Positions 44,038 to 51,908 are shown, counted from the first letter of the stretch. The stretch is DNA of 64,000 nt from Sphingomonas oligophenolica (GCF_006438955.1 NZ_RCZK01000004.1:186001-250000), one strand, 5' to 3'. Notes: generated by a model from the sequence alone, not told the origin. Translations and numbers: made by a program.

Positions 44038-44187
44038 ATGGCCGAACCTGACCCGCCCGAATTGAACGACGACCCGGTGGAGGTATCCGACGCCGACCTG
44101 CTCGCGGAATATCAGCGGACGAAGGGCAAGGGGCCGGACGCCGAAGCGATCCTCGCCGAGATCGAGCGACGATGCCTGGACGTGTGA
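44038..44187 (+). CDS. Short hypothetical protein of the element
   Basis: A 49-residue acidic protein (MAEPDPPELNDD, then LLAEYQRTKGKGPDAEAILAEIERRCLDV). It ends inside the next gene (overlap of 16 bases), which is the usual packing here. The C-terminal helix, AEYQRTKGKGPDAEAILAEIE, looks like an ordered helical piece. The family is not recognised. Confidence 0.5.
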   Translation: MAEPDPPELNDDPVEVSDADLLAEYQRTKGKGPDAEAILAEIERRCLDV

Positions 44188-44360
44188 GGAGGAACTGGAC
44201 GGAGGCCGACGAAGCGAAGCTGCGCCTGCTGTGGCCTGGCGATGCGATTGAGATCGGCAAGATCCTCGACCGATCGCCATCAGCTGTCCGTGTACGAGCG
44301 CTGCTGCTCGGGCTCACACGTCCGCGATATGTAGGACCGCTCGGTGGGCAGGATACCTGA
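44172..44360 (+). CDS. SANT/Myb-like small DNA-binding protein (copy 1)
   Basis: A 62-residue protein. WTEADEAKLRLLWPGDAIEIGKILDRSPSAVRVRALLLGLTR forms a three-helix SANT/Myb-like domain (tryptophan start, WPGD, then recognition helix). It resembles GcrA-type and phage small HTH proteins. A second copy with the same core lies at 46954-47163, on the other strand. It overlaps the preceding short gene and its stop overlaps the next start (TGATG). A role as a DNA-binding regulator is likely. Confidence 0.72.
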   Translation: MPGRVRRNWTEADEAKLRLLWPGDAIEIGKILDRSPSAVRVRALLLGLTRPRYVGPLGGQDT

Positions 44361-44500
44361 TGCCGGACGAGCTTTCCGCCGATGAGCGCATGGAGATCGT
44401 CGCCGCGCAGCACGATGGTGAGGGCTGGGCGCTCAAGCCGTGGTTTGATATGCTTCGAGCATGGTCGATCCTGCCCCCCTCGACAATGACGAACCGATAG
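44360..44500 (+). CDS. Short hypothetical protein
   Basis: A 46-residue frame coupled to the preceding gene by TGATG. The N-terminal half (ELSADERMEIVAAQHDGEGWALKPWFDML) reads as protein; the end is less so because it runs into the next gene's start. The family is not recognised. Support comes mainly from the overlapping gene arrangement. Confidence 0.42.
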   Translation: MPDELSADERMEIVAAQHDGEGWALKPWFDMLRAWSILPPSTMTNR

Positions 44501-44706
44501 CCGCTTACGGGGGCACGAGCGGCGCTCTGTGGGGCCGCATTGTTTCTTTACTACTAACAGCAGCGCAATCGCTGGGTGTGCTTCCTCGATCCGCCATTCG
44601 GCTGCCCCCACCGCGCCCCCGGCCTGATCCCGGCTACGAACTTGAGCGCTTTAGGGAGCGTGTTGAGGAGATAATTGGCCGGAACCGAGCAGAGCGAGGA
44701 GATTAG
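44461..44706 (+). CDS. Small hypothetical protein
   Basis: An 81-residue protein with a central hydrophobic segment (LWGRIVSLLLTAAQSLGVL) that may be a transmembrane helix, then a Pro-rich linker and a charged C-terminus (ELERFRERVEEIIGRNRAERGD). It overlaps the previous and next short genes. No ribosome-binding site is evident, so it may depend on translational coupling. The layout (one helix then a coiled tail) would suit a spanin- or holin-like protein but nothing firm supports that. Confidence 0.45.
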   Translation: MVDPAPLDNDEPIAAYGGTSGALWGRIVSLLLTAAQSLGVLPRSAIRLPPPRPRPDPGYELERFRERVEEIIGRNRAERGD

Positions 44707-44797
44707 CGCTGGGCTGCCGAAGGGCGTGCCGGTGATGGCCTGGCTCAATGGCGACGATCGCGAGCGCAAGCGGCTGGTCAGGATCGCGCGTGGCTGA
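44675..44797 (+). CDS. Short hypothetical protein, TTG start
   Basis: A 40-residue frame starting at TTG with GAGGAG just upstream (44667-44672). MAGTEQSEEISAGLPKGVPVMAWLNGDDRERKRLVRIARG is acidic at the start and basic at the end. It overlaps the following gene by eight bases. It is kept because of the good ribosome-binding site and overlap pattern. Confidence 0.42.
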   Translation: MAGTEQSEEISAGLPKGVPVMAWLNGDDRERKRLVRIARG

Positions 44798-45113
44798 CCC
44801 GGGTTGGATGACGCTCGCCAATATGCGCGACAACGGGACGCGGTTCGTCGATCTGTGGTGCGCGTGCGGTCGTCACGTGACGATCAATGTCGACCACTTG
44901 CCCGGCACGGTGAAGGTGCCCGCCGTGCGCGAGCGATACCGATGCAGCGCATGCGGCCAGCGTCCGCGATCGAGCGTGCCGTCGTGGTCGTCCACGGATC
45001 GATGCGAGCGCGGCGGGCCGATGCCGCCCGGTGAATCATGCGGCGAACGTCATGCGCCGGTCATGCGCGAGCAACATCGCCGCGCTATTGGGGTGCGAGA
45101 GGATGAGGAATGA
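44790..45113 (+). CDS. Zinc-ribbon-like small protein
   Basis: A 107-residue protein. GWMTLANMRDNGTRFVDLWCACGRHVTINVDHLP is a conserved opening of small phage and plasmid proteins in alphaproteobacteria. CACG and CSACG provide four cysteines of a zinc ribbon, and a further CERGG follows. The start is GTG at 44790 with AGGA nearby; ATG at 44808 is the alternative. It could bind DNA or RNA. The stop overlaps the next start (ATGA). Confidence 0.68.
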   Translation: MADPGWMTLANMRDNGTRFVDLWCACGRHVTINVDHLPGTVKVPAVRERYRCSACGQRPRSSVPSWSSTDRCERGGPMPPGESCGERHAPVMREQHRRAIGVREDEE

Positions 45114-45352
45114 CGACAACGCCAGCGTCCCTGCTCACGGCCGCCGTAGTGGCCGCTTGCATCGGTTCGGATCGATCGCCGACGGTGCAGGAGCTCGACC
45201 GTTTGGCGGAGCGCATATGGATAGAGACGGGTGCAGAGCGCTCGGCATTCGGTTGGGGAAGACTGCAGCCGTCTTTAGACGATAGGGTCATGGCCTTACG
45301 CGCGGCACTCGTCTCGATGACTGGCAGCGGCAAGGTGCGCCCCGACGGATGA
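45110..45352 (+). CDS. Small hypothetical protein
   Basis: An 80-residue protein coupled to the zinc-ribbon gene by ATGA. The N-terminus (LLTAAVVAACIGSDRSPTVQELDRLAERIW) is helical with a weak hydrophobic start. The family is not recognised. It is the last gene of a chain of overlapping short genes from 44038. A 250-bp stretch without a convincing gene follows. Confidence 0.52.
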   Translation: MTTTPASLLTAAVVAACIGSDRSPTVQELDRLAERIWIETGAERSAFGWGRLQPSLDDRVMALRAALVSMTGSGKVRPDG

Positions 45353-45601
45353 GCGACCACGCGCCGGGGCGGTGGCCCCCCGGGGAGGCAGGCCACGGGC
45401 AATATTTAACGCGTCCGCTCAGGTTCGCAACGATTTGGATCAGCACGGGCAGCCGCAGGTGCCCGCTGTATTTGGACAAGTGCCGAGCGCTATCTTCGTC
45501 GCCTTGCCGCCTGACCAAGTGCGCGGCTCTTGATCGATCGCTAGGTTGCGCCGAGCGTCTATGGCAAGCGGATCGGGAGATGGCGCGCAGAGGGAGGAAC
45601 G

Positions 45602-45922
45602 ATGGCCGAGGAAGAGAACCTGTGGTCGGGGTCGCTCGACGAGGCGTATATCGACCGCCTGATCCTCGCATTGCAGCGCGCGACGGTCGAGGTATCGACT
45701 GACCACGCAACCCAAACAGGCGACACGGCACTGCCAGCTCCGGAGGTGATCACCGCGCTCCTCTCGATCGCCGCATCGCTTCTCGAGCAGGCTCCCGCGG
45801 CAGTGACGCCGTCAGGGATGCGGAAGACGGCAGAGGCGGCGGGGAAGCGCCTGCATGCAATCATGCGTGACACGCGGCGCATTCGGCAGGCCCAGGCCAG
45901 CCCGCACGAAACGGTCAACTGA
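45602..45922 (+). CDS. Small helical protein (paralogue of 49462-49767)
   Basis: A 106-residue protein starting MAEEENLWSG with GGGAGG upstream. LDEAYIDRLILALQRATVEVS, ITALLSIAASLLEQAPAAVT and KTAEAAGKRLHAIMRDTRR match, in order, the helices of the minus-strand protein at 49462-49767 (ERAVIAAILNE, VEALVSIMAGLVATSEEV, CDRLAKLLGRRIVAM). Two divergent copies within one element suggest a structural or regulatory helper. No known family was recognised. Confidence 0.62.
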   Translation: MAEEENLWSGSLDEAYIDRLILALQRATVEVSTDHATQTGDTALPAPEVITALLSIAASLLEQAPAAVTPSGMRKTAEAAGKRLHAIMRDTRRIRQAQASPHETVN

Positions 45923-46020
45923 TCGGCACCTGGGCGGGCGGTAGATGCAGCGGTCGACCGACCATCAATAGACCTCATGATGAGGCTGACGACGGGGTCA
46001 GTCTTTAGGCGACGACGCGC

Positions 46021-46201
46021 GTGACGTTACTATATATGGGGCCATGGATAACGGGTCCTACCTATGGGTTGTGGTATCATATGAGGCATGTAACCCCTTT
46101 TTATATTTGTGAGTACTTCCTCGATGTTTGGGTTAGTCGATGGTTGCTGGTCCCCGGTTCGATCGATTTGCGGGAGCTGCGGGCTGTGATAGGTCCTTCA
46201 C
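46021..46201 (+). other. AT-rich island upstream of the membrane protein gene
   Basis: Bases 46030-46140 are far richer in A and T than the rest of the element (for example TTACTATATATGG and CCTTTTTATATTTGTGAG). This is the likely promoter region for the gene at 46202, or recently acquired DNA. An open frame runs through it (MTLLYMGPWITGP) but loses protein character after 60 codons. Confidence 0.45.
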
Positions 46202-46903
46202 ATGGCCGTCCAGCACCTTGTCGATCAAACGGCTATGCCCTGGTGGACTGTAGTGTCGTCGGTCGCCGCGGCGTTGCAGGTAATCGCGGCCGTCTGGACG
46301 ATCCGGCTCACCCGGAAGATGGCAGCCGAGGCGAGCGATCGGCAGGACGCCGAGCGAGAGGCCAACGAACTTCGGATGGCCCAAGCCGAGCGGGCCCGAT
46401 TCAACAAGCCGATCGACGACGCTCTCGAATTCTGTCGAGCGGCGATCAAGACCGTTGAGGTTCAGGCCATGGCGAACAATGCCGCGTTCCACAACGCCGA
46501 CCCGTCCACCGTGACCGAACTGACTGAGCATCCATTCAGCGCGCTCGTCGCCGAGCGATTACCGGTTCTAGAATCACGGATCGACGATCCACGGTTTTCA
46601 ATGGCGGTGAGTGAGGCTCTTGCGGCCTTCAAGCCGATTGCGCCCCAAGCCGCTCATCCGGCAGTGTTTTTGCCCATATTTGGCAAAAAGCTCACCGAAA
46701 TGCGCAACGCCGTCGAGCGCCTTGAAGCCTGTCGGCAGGGAGATACACCGCGCGCCGAACATCCGATGTGGGCGCCGCTCCAGGTCGGCGACGCCGTTTT
46801 GGCTTCCATGGGTGTCGTGCGCCCCTCGGTTCTGGCCGCAATCCGCCAGGACGATTCCCCCGCCAGAAGCGACGAACAGCGCGAGCCCAATATCCGTCAG
46901 TAA
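46202..46903 (+). CDS. Membrane-anchored coiled-coil protein, cargo candidate
   Basis: A 233-residue protein. A single transmembrane segment near the N-terminus (TVVSSVAAALQVIAAVWTI) is followed by a coiled-coil with heptads of Ala/Glu/Arg (MAAEASDRQDAEREANELRMAQAERARF) and a mixed C-terminal domain. The layout resembles phage superinfection-exclusion or signal-anchored accessory proteins, but there is no specific match. It is preceded by an AT-rich leader unlike its surroundings. It is not coupled to neighbours, consistent with its own promoter. The function is unknown. Confidence 0.62.
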   Translation: MAVQHLVDQTAMPWWTVVSSVAAALQVIAAVWTIRLTRKMAAEASDRQDAEREANELRMAQAERARFNKPIDDALEFCRAAIKTVEVQAMANNAAFHNADPSTVTELTEHPFSALVAERLPVLESRIDDPRFSMAVSEALAAFKPIAPQAAHPAVFLPIFGKKLTEMRNAVERLEACRQGDTPRAEHPMWAPLQVGDAVLASMGVVRPSVLAAIRQDDSPARSDEQREPNIRQ

Positions 46904-46953
46904 GGTCGCTTCAGCTGGCACCGCCAGCGCCGCTGCGACTGCCGCCCGGCTAG

Positions 46954-47163
46954 CTACAACGGTTTGCACGCACCGGCGTCGTCCCAATGACGAGCCGCGG
47001 CCCGGTATCGGTCGGGCTGCCCAATCTCGGTCAGTCCGAGCAGCCGCGCGCGCTCCTGAGCTGCCCGCGGTGTTCGATCGAGCACCTGGGCGATTTCGTT
47101 GAGGTCGCCAGGCCAAAGCGAGCGGAGTTGCGCCTCGTCCGCTTCCGTCCATGCCCGTTTCAA
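46954..47163 (-). CDS. SANT/Myb-like small DNA-binding protein (copy 2)
   Basis: A 69-residue protein starting at TTG 47163. WTEADEAQLRSLWPGDLNEIAQVLDRTPRAAQERARLLGLTE matches copy 1 at 44172-44360 through the whole domain. The flanks differ. It stands alone on the minus strand, downstream of the replication operon and its candidate terminator. Paired copies on opposite strands could feed a common regulatory circuit. Confidence 0.65.
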   Translation of the reverse strand: MKRAWTEADEAQLRSLWPGDLNEIAQVLDRTPRAAQERARLLGLTEIGQPDRYRAAARHWDDAGACKPL

Positions 47164-47311
47164 ACGCCGAGCTGCCCACCGGCCTGCATGCTCGGATAAG
47201 TGCTGCTGAGCGCCCGACCGCGAAGAGGGAAATCAGTGATCGCCAAGGTCATGGTTCGGATTATGCCCGCTGTGCCGAGATAGGCAAGGCTTGCCGCGAA
47301 AACAGATAGTT

Positions 47312-47346
47312 GGGCGGCCGGAGGAAAGGAAAAACCCCGGCCGCCC
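47312..47346 (-). terminator. Candidate terminator of the minus-strand operon
   Basis: GGGCGGCCGG (47312-47321) and CCGGCCGCCC (47337-47346) form a 10-bp GC-only stem with a 15-base A/G-rich loop. It sits 35 bp past the stop of the last gene (47381) of the minus-strand chain. The downstream T-run on the minus strand is weak (AACTATCTGTTTT), so it could be a pause hairpin rather than a strong intrinsic terminator. Confidence 0.5.
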
Positions 47347-47380
47347 GCGCGCCGATCCCGCGGCGCGCATCTCGGAAGGG

Positions 47381-48103
47381 TCAGCGCTGATTCACCGCCG
47401 CCCTATAGCCATTCATGAAATCGGAAGTCCGATCGGGCCGCGGCATCTCGATGGTCGCCATCACGGTCGTGCCGATCGCCTCGAACACCTCGCGCGCGCC
47501 GTCCAATCGCTCAGCCACTTCGGCGGGCAAAACAATCGGGTGGCTCTCGATTAGACCGGCGACGGGCATCTCGGCGACGCATTCGCCGAGCTTGCGGCCG
47601 AGGCTGGCGAGATGATGCGATTGACCAGCGCGACTGATCGCAGTCACGACGGAATATATTTCGACGAGTTCGGCCGCGAGCGCCTTCGCCATCGCTGCCA
47701 ACTCGGTCGCGATCGGATCTAGCGCCGTGCCGACGGCCTCCCGCTTGGCCCGGTTCGTGTCGCGGACAAATGCTCTCGCGCGATCGGCGCTTTGCCGAAG
47801 ATGCTTCGCGCCAGCTTGGATCGCCCGCGCTTCGGCTTCCAGGGCACCGGTGTCCGAGATCGCATCGCGCACGTCGCCGCCCGTGATGATGGCGTTCGCG
47901 GCGAGCATCGCGTCAGGGCCGTCGATCTGCCGCTGACGAACTTTTGCGAGCGCCTCGGCATGCCGGGCAGCACCCTGTTCGGCGTTGGCCTCGGCCTCCG
48001 CAGCGCGGCGCTCGGCCTCAACGATGTCCGCTTCGAGCGGATCGAGGTTGATCGCCAGCAGCGCGGCGACGGCTTGGTCGGCGATACGGGTCAGTTCGGT
48101 CAT
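47381..48103 (-). CDS. Coiled-coil hypothetical protein
   Basis: A 240-residue helical protein starting MTELTRIADQAVAALLAINL. A long coiled-coil fills the first half (VEAERRAAEAEANAEQGAARHAEALAKVRQ) and further helices follow. The ATG at 48103 overlaps the stop of the previous gene (TAATG), so the longer frame upstream is a shadow. It is the last gene of the minus-strand chain. The family is not recognised. Confidence 0.65.
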   Translation of the reverse strand: MTELTRIADQAVAALLAINLDPLEADIVEAERRAAEAEANAEQGAARHAEALAKVRQRQIDGPDAMLAANAIITGGDVRDAISDTGALEAEARAIQAGAKHLRQSADRARAFVRDTNRAKREAVGTALDPIATELAAMAKALAAELVEIYSVVTAISRAGQSHHLASLGRKLGECVAEMPVAGLIESHPIVLPAEVAERLDGAREVFEAIGTTVMATIEMPRPDRTSDFMNGYRAAVNQR

Positions 48104-48261
48104 TATGAGTCCTTCGAATGGAAGCGCGGCGAGATCGTCGCGGCGACGGTGAAAATGGTGACGACGGCGGCGGCGGTCCGGATAATCCGCCCAGCTGCGC
48201 GCACGGGCGGCGGAGGCCCGAAGAGGTCCGGAAACCGCGCCAGGATGAGGGGATCGGTCAT
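48103..48261 (-). CDS. Tiny membrane protein
   Basis: A 52-residue protein (MTDPLILARFPDLFGPPPP) with one transmembrane helix (RIIRTAAAVVTIFTVAATI) and a short basic end. It overlaps the genes on both sides (ATGA upstream, TAATG downstream). Support comes from the operon packing. The function is unknown. Confidence 0.6.
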   Translation of the reverse strand: MTDPLILARFPDLFGPPPPVRAAGRIIRTAAAVVTIFTVAATISPRFHSKDS

Positions 48262-48878
48262 CAACGATACCTCTTGCCGCCCGGGCGGGCGCTGGCCCAC
48301 GCGTCGGTTGACCCTGCCGTCGACGCCGGCGCCTGCGCGACCTGGTTGCGTTGGCACGTGGCGATAAATTGCGCCTCCGCTTCGGCTGTCCGCTGCATGT
48401 GGGCTGCACCAAACGCCGATGGCGGTCCCGCGCTGATCGGAGCCGTTGGCGCGGTCGCGGCGAGCTTCGCGCTGGGTTTCGGCGCGGGGCGGGCAGCGGC
48501 TTCTAGCTTGCGGGCGTGCGCCTCCTTGGCTGCCGCGAACCGGAGACGCTCGCCGGCCTTTTTCCCGGCAAGATCTGCCTGTTCCTCCGCTAACGCCGCC
48601 TGGCCGGCGAATCCCGCAGCCCTGGCTTCCGCAGCACGCCCCCGGTGCGATTTGGCGGACTGACGGGCGTCGGCGGCGGCCTGAGCGGCCTCATCCGCGT
48701 CGCGACGTGCGTCGGCGGCGCGCGATTGCGGATCTGCGGCTCGCCAGCGTTCGAACTCAGTCAGTTTCGAGGCCTTTTTGGGGGACTGGCCCTCGGCGAA
48801 GATCACGACCGGCGCGGCCGACCCGCTACCGAGCAAGTCGTCGATCTCGGCGCGGATTGTGGAGAGGTGGGGGTTCAT
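48261..48878 (-). CDS. Ala-rich coiled-coil hypothetical protein
   Basis: A 205-residue protein starting MNPHLSTIRAEIDDLLGSG. A charged Ala-rich helix repeats (ADARRDADEAAQAAADARQSAKSHRGRAAEARAAG) and then becomes Pro/Ala-rich (RPAPKPSAKLAATAP). The composition suggests an elongated coiled-coil or a DNA-compacting protein. It overlaps the neighbours by four bases each. The family is not recognised. Confidence 0.62.
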   Translation of the reverse strand: MNPHLSTIRAEIDDLLGSGSAAPVVIFAEGQSPKKASKLTEFERWRAADPQSRAADARRDADEAAQAAADARQSAKSHRGRAAEARAAGFAGQAALAEEQADLAGKKAGERLRFAAAKEAHARKLEAAARPAPKPSAKLAATAPTAPISAGPPSAFGAAHMQRTAEAEAQFIATCQRNQVAQAPASTAGSTDAWASARPGGKRYR

Positions 48879-49465
48879 TCTTCAACTCCGTTCGTGAACT
48901 TCGCGAGCATGGTCTCGGCGACCAGCGCTCGCCCGTGCACCGCATCGAGCGCGGCGGCCGGGTCATCGATCCAGGCGGCGCACACGCGGAGCATTCTGCC
49001 CCCGCTGCCGATGGTCATCGGGTCGATGCCGGCACGCACCATCGCGGCGGTGATCTCGAACCTGGCGGTCATCCGCGCCTCGCCGACTGCGACGAAATCC
49101 GCGCTGAATTCGACCGCGGCGGACGCCTCGACATCGATCGCCAACGCCAGTTTGTTGAGCACGCGGGCGGCGGTTTCATCAAAGGTCGCGAGCAGTGCGC
49201 GGGGATGCTCGGTCGGGTCCCCGGTGCTCAGTTTCCAGAAGGGAATTTTGACCGTGCGAAGGCATTGGCGCGTCGCCGCGAGGAGATCTTGCGGGGTCAC
49301 GTCGGGCTGCATCCTGATCGCCGTCTGACCGATGGTCGCGCCGAGGCGTTCGACCGCGCTCGACAAGGTCATCAGGTCCGCGATCAGATCGTCGACTACC
49401 GCCGAGGCCCGCATGTACGTCGCGGCGGATCGGCGAGCGCGGCGGGCGGCGTTGCGGGCGATCAC
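48875..49465 (-). CDS. Hypothetical protein of the replication operon
   Basis: A 196-residue protein starting MIARNAARRARRSAATYM. The N-terminal half is basic and helical; the C-terminal half (RFEITAAMVRAGIDPMTIGSGGRMLRVCAAWIDDP) looks globular. It overlaps both flanking genes (49462-49465 and 48875-48878). The family is not recognised. Confidence 0.62.
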   Translation of the reverse strand: MIARNAARRARRSAATYMRASAVVDDLIADLMTLSSAVERLGATIGQTAIRMQPDVTPQDLLAATRQCLRTVKIPFWKLSTGDPTEHPRALLATFDETAARVLNKLALAIDVEASAAVEFSADFVAVGEARMTARFEITAAMVRAGIDPMTIGSGGRMLRVCAAWIDDPAAALDAVHGRALVAETMLAKFTNGVEE

Positions 49466-49767
49466 GAGGCCACCTGCACGGCACGTGTTGCGAACGGGGC
49501 TCCATGCTCTTCGATGTGAGCCTGCATCGCGACTATCCGGCGGCCGAGCAGCTTAGCTAACCTATCGCAAAATTGGCGGCGAGCCCGCGATGTTGCGACC
49601 TCCTCGCTGGTTGCGACCAATCCAGCCATGATAGAAACGAGCGCCTCGACGACGTCGCCGCTCGGAACAACGGCCGTCCGCGATGAAGCGGTCTCAATAA
49701 GGCACTCGTTCAAAATCGCGGCGATCACCGCACGCTCGATCCTCTCGGATTGCGCTAGCTGATCCAT
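49462..49767 (-). CDS. Small helical protein (paralogue of 45602-45922)
   Basis: A 101-residue protein starting MDQLAQSERIERAVIAAILNE. The ATG at 49767 shares one base with the primase stop (TGATG). Its helices VVEALVSIMAGLVATSEEV and FCDRLAKLLGRRIVAM match the plus-strand protein at 45602. It is encoded directly after the primase, which may mean a role linked to replication. Confidence 0.62.
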   Translation of the reverse strand: MDQLAQSERIERAVIAAILNECLIETASSRTAVVPSGDVVEALVSIMAGLVATSEEVATSRARRQFCDRLAKLLGRRIVAMQAHIEEHGAPFATRAVQVAS

Positions 49768-51908
49768 CACAGCCCTTCCCAACCGGGCACGGGGTCGTCG
49801 ACCCCATCACCTGAAGCGAGGATGACGCCAGACTTCGGGGACGCGGGGACAACGGGACGCTCTTTATAAAGAGCTGTCCCCGCTGTCCCCATGTCCCCGC
49901 TACGTCCCCAATTCTGTCCGCGATTTGTCCCCGCGGAGCGCTCAAGCTCGTGCGTTATCCATGAAAATCCACCCCATGTCCGTACAATATGCTTTGTATC
50001 CAGTGTCTTGCGCGCCCTGTCGAAGGCTTTCCGAGCGCGCTCGTATTCTTTGTCCCCGCGTTGTCCCCGCGTTGTCCCCGCCCGCAGGAGGTAGTTGTCC
50101 CCCCACGATTCGAAAGCAGCGACTTTACCGACAACATTTCGGTTGATCTCAGGATCTGGAATGTCGGACGGGACGGCGATTCCGTCATTCTCGATGAGCT
50201 CGGCAAGAACATCATACGCAAGGCGGTTACCGGCGCTCAACCGCCCCACTTCGCGCAGAAACGGGTCCATCGATGGCGTCAAATCTGTTTCGGTCGGTTC
50301 AACCACGCACGAGGTGACGATGCCCCCATCCTCGTCGACGCCAAGTTCGACTGGAACAAGGTTGAACAACACCGTCTTGCCGATCTCCCCATCCTTCTGC
50401 TTCGTTACCTCCGCGCGCTTGGTTTGGCCGTCCTCGATGAGGATCACCGTGTCGACACCCGCCTTGAGACTGCTATGTCCGCGCGGCTCCTTGCTCTCGG
50501 CGTCCTTCGGCCGATGATGAACTGGAATGACGCAGCATTGGAATTCGCCGGAAAGCCAACCTGCGTTCGACACGTAGCTCGCCATGTCGTCGGTGTTCTC
50601 TTTTCCGGCGCCGAACGTCTTCGCGATGGTGTCGATCACGATCATCGCAACATCGGCCCCCGCAATTTTGCAGGCAGAACGTATCGTTGCGGCCAGGCGG
50701 AGCACGTCGGCGTTCGGCGCTTGGAGATCGATCGCCGTCGGAATGATAGCGAACGGCACATGATCGGTGATTTTGTGATGTCGGCGGAATGCAGCGACAC
50801 GGTTCCGCAATCCTGACGCGCCCTCGGCGGCAAGATATATAACCAATCCTTGACGAACGCGGCGCCCGGCCCAGGCCCATCCCAGCGCAACATGAAGCGC
50901 TATATCGAGTACGAAGAACGTCTTCCCGCTGCCGCTGTGGCCATAGATCAAGACAACCCCTTGCTGAGGGAAGAGGTTCTTCACCAGCCAAAGCGCGGTA
51001 AGCTGCGCCTCGACGGTATCGAACCATTCTAATGGCAAAACTGCGGGGCCGTCGTCGGTTGTGTCGGCATGTTCGGCTTCAGAAGCTTGGCCGAGCGCCC
51101 GTTCGCCCAGGTCACGCAACTCTTCAACCGTGCCACCTGCATCGAGCCAATCCGAGACGTCGCCCTTCACGGGCAGGCCGGGCAACTCAAGATCTGCGAA
51201 GCGGCGAACGACGCCGGACAGGCGGGACCGGACGACGGTAACATGTTTTCGCCCGGCAGCATCGTTGTCGGCAAGCGCGATGACCGTGCGGCCTTCGAAA
51301 TAGGGCGCGAGCTCGGCCCCGAAATTTCCTGCGCCCCCGGCGTTGGTGGTGGCGACGAGGCCGACCGCAATCAGACGGTCCGCATCCTTTTCACCCTCGG
51401 TGATCCATATGATCGAGGATTTCGGCGCCGCGATCAGGTCGTTGAGCCGATAAGGGACCCGACGCACGCCCTGCATGCACCCTGACCGCGAATGAAAGCC
51501 GCCCCGGCCGTCGGGACCATGAGGCAGGAACGGCGGATTCGCAGGTTTTCGGCGCTCGACCCGAAAGAGAATTGCCCCGTCTTCGTCGCGGTAATCGTAG
51601 AAGATGGCGCGGGCAGTTTGGTTGCGCTGCCCGGTCGGCTTGAGCCCTTGTTCCTCGAGCCACGCAAAAGCGCCGCGCTGATCGCAGCGGCGTTCGCGTT
51701 GAATAAGCGCCAAAGTGCCGCCGCCTTCGCCGCATTCGTGGTCGCGGTACCAGCCTTCGCCGATATGAACCTGCATCGATCCGTGGGCACCATAGCGCCA
51801 TTCCAAGCCACCGTGGGTGATTTGGCGCGGCTCGCCGAGCAGCTTGCGGGCGACGGCAGCCATGACCTTGGCCAGATCAATGTCGGCGTTGAGCTGTGCG
51901 GCGGTCAT
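49767..51908 (-). CDS. TOPRIM primase / RepA-like AAA ATPase
   Basis: A 713-residue replication protein. An N-terminal part (1-165) precedes a TOPRIM fold with Glu171 in ITEGEKDADRL and the acidic DND motif at 214-216 (ALADNDAAGRKH). A RecA-like helicase core follows, with Walker A GHSGSGKT at 323-330 and VAMIVIDTIAKTF as Walker B. This is the primase-helicase fusion typical of phage satellites and integrative elements. The start at 51908 overlaps the preceding stop (ATGA). The 3' part of the gene contains an 11-bp repeat array described separately. Confidence 0.85.
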   Translation of the reverse strand: MTAAQLNADIDLAKVMAAVARKLLGEPRQITHGGLEWRYGAHGSMQVHIGEGWYRDHECGEGGGTLALIQRERRCDQRGAFAWLEEQGLKPTGQRNQTARAIFYDYRDEDGAILFRVERRKPANPPFLPHGPDGRGGFHSRSGCMQGVRRVPYRLNDLIAAPKSSIIWITEGEKDADRLIAVGLVATTNAGGAGNFGAELAPYFEGRTVIALADNDAAGRKHVTVVRSRLSGVVRRFADLELPGLPVKGDVSDWLDAGGTVEELRDLGERALGQASEAEHADTTDDGPAVLPLEWFDTVEAQLTALWLVKNLFPQQGVVLIYGHSGSGKTFFVLDIALHVALGWAWAGRRVRQGLVIYLAAEGASGLRNRVAAFRRHHKITDHVPFAIIPTAIDLQAPNADVLRLAATIRSACKIAGADVAMIVIDTIAKTFGAGKENTDDMASYVSNAGWLSGEFQCCVIPVHHRPKDAESKEPRGHSSLKAGVDTVILIEDGQTKRAEVTKQKDGEIGKTVLFNLVPVELGVDEDGGIVTSCVVEPTETDLTPSMDPFLREVGRLSAGNRLAYDVLAELIENDGIAVPSDIPDPEINRNVVGKVAAFESWGDNYLLRAGTTRGQRGDKEYERARKAFDRARKTLDTKHIVRTWGGFSWITHELERSAGTNRGQNWGRSGDMGTAGTALYKERPVVPASPKSGVILASGDGVDDPVPGWEGL
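49842..50082. repeat. Cluster of TTGTCCCCGCG repeats in the primase gene (candidate replication origin)
   Basis: The 11-base unit occurs three times in tandem at 50050-50060, 50061-50071 and 50072-50082 (last base differs), again at 49925-49935, and inverted (CGCGGGGACAA) at 49842-49852. Related TGTCCCC copies lie at 49875, 49884 and 49892. The period of 11 is not a multiple of three, so the repetition cannot be explained by a protein repeat. A local AT-rich stretch (TCTTTATAAAGAG) lies at 49861-49873. Together this resembles an iteron origin inside a replication gene. Confidence 0.6.

Noticed and set aside
43766-44611. 281-codon open frame on the minus strand in the element
   Set aside because: It overlaps five short plus-strand genes and a perfect inverted repeat, and has no protein character.
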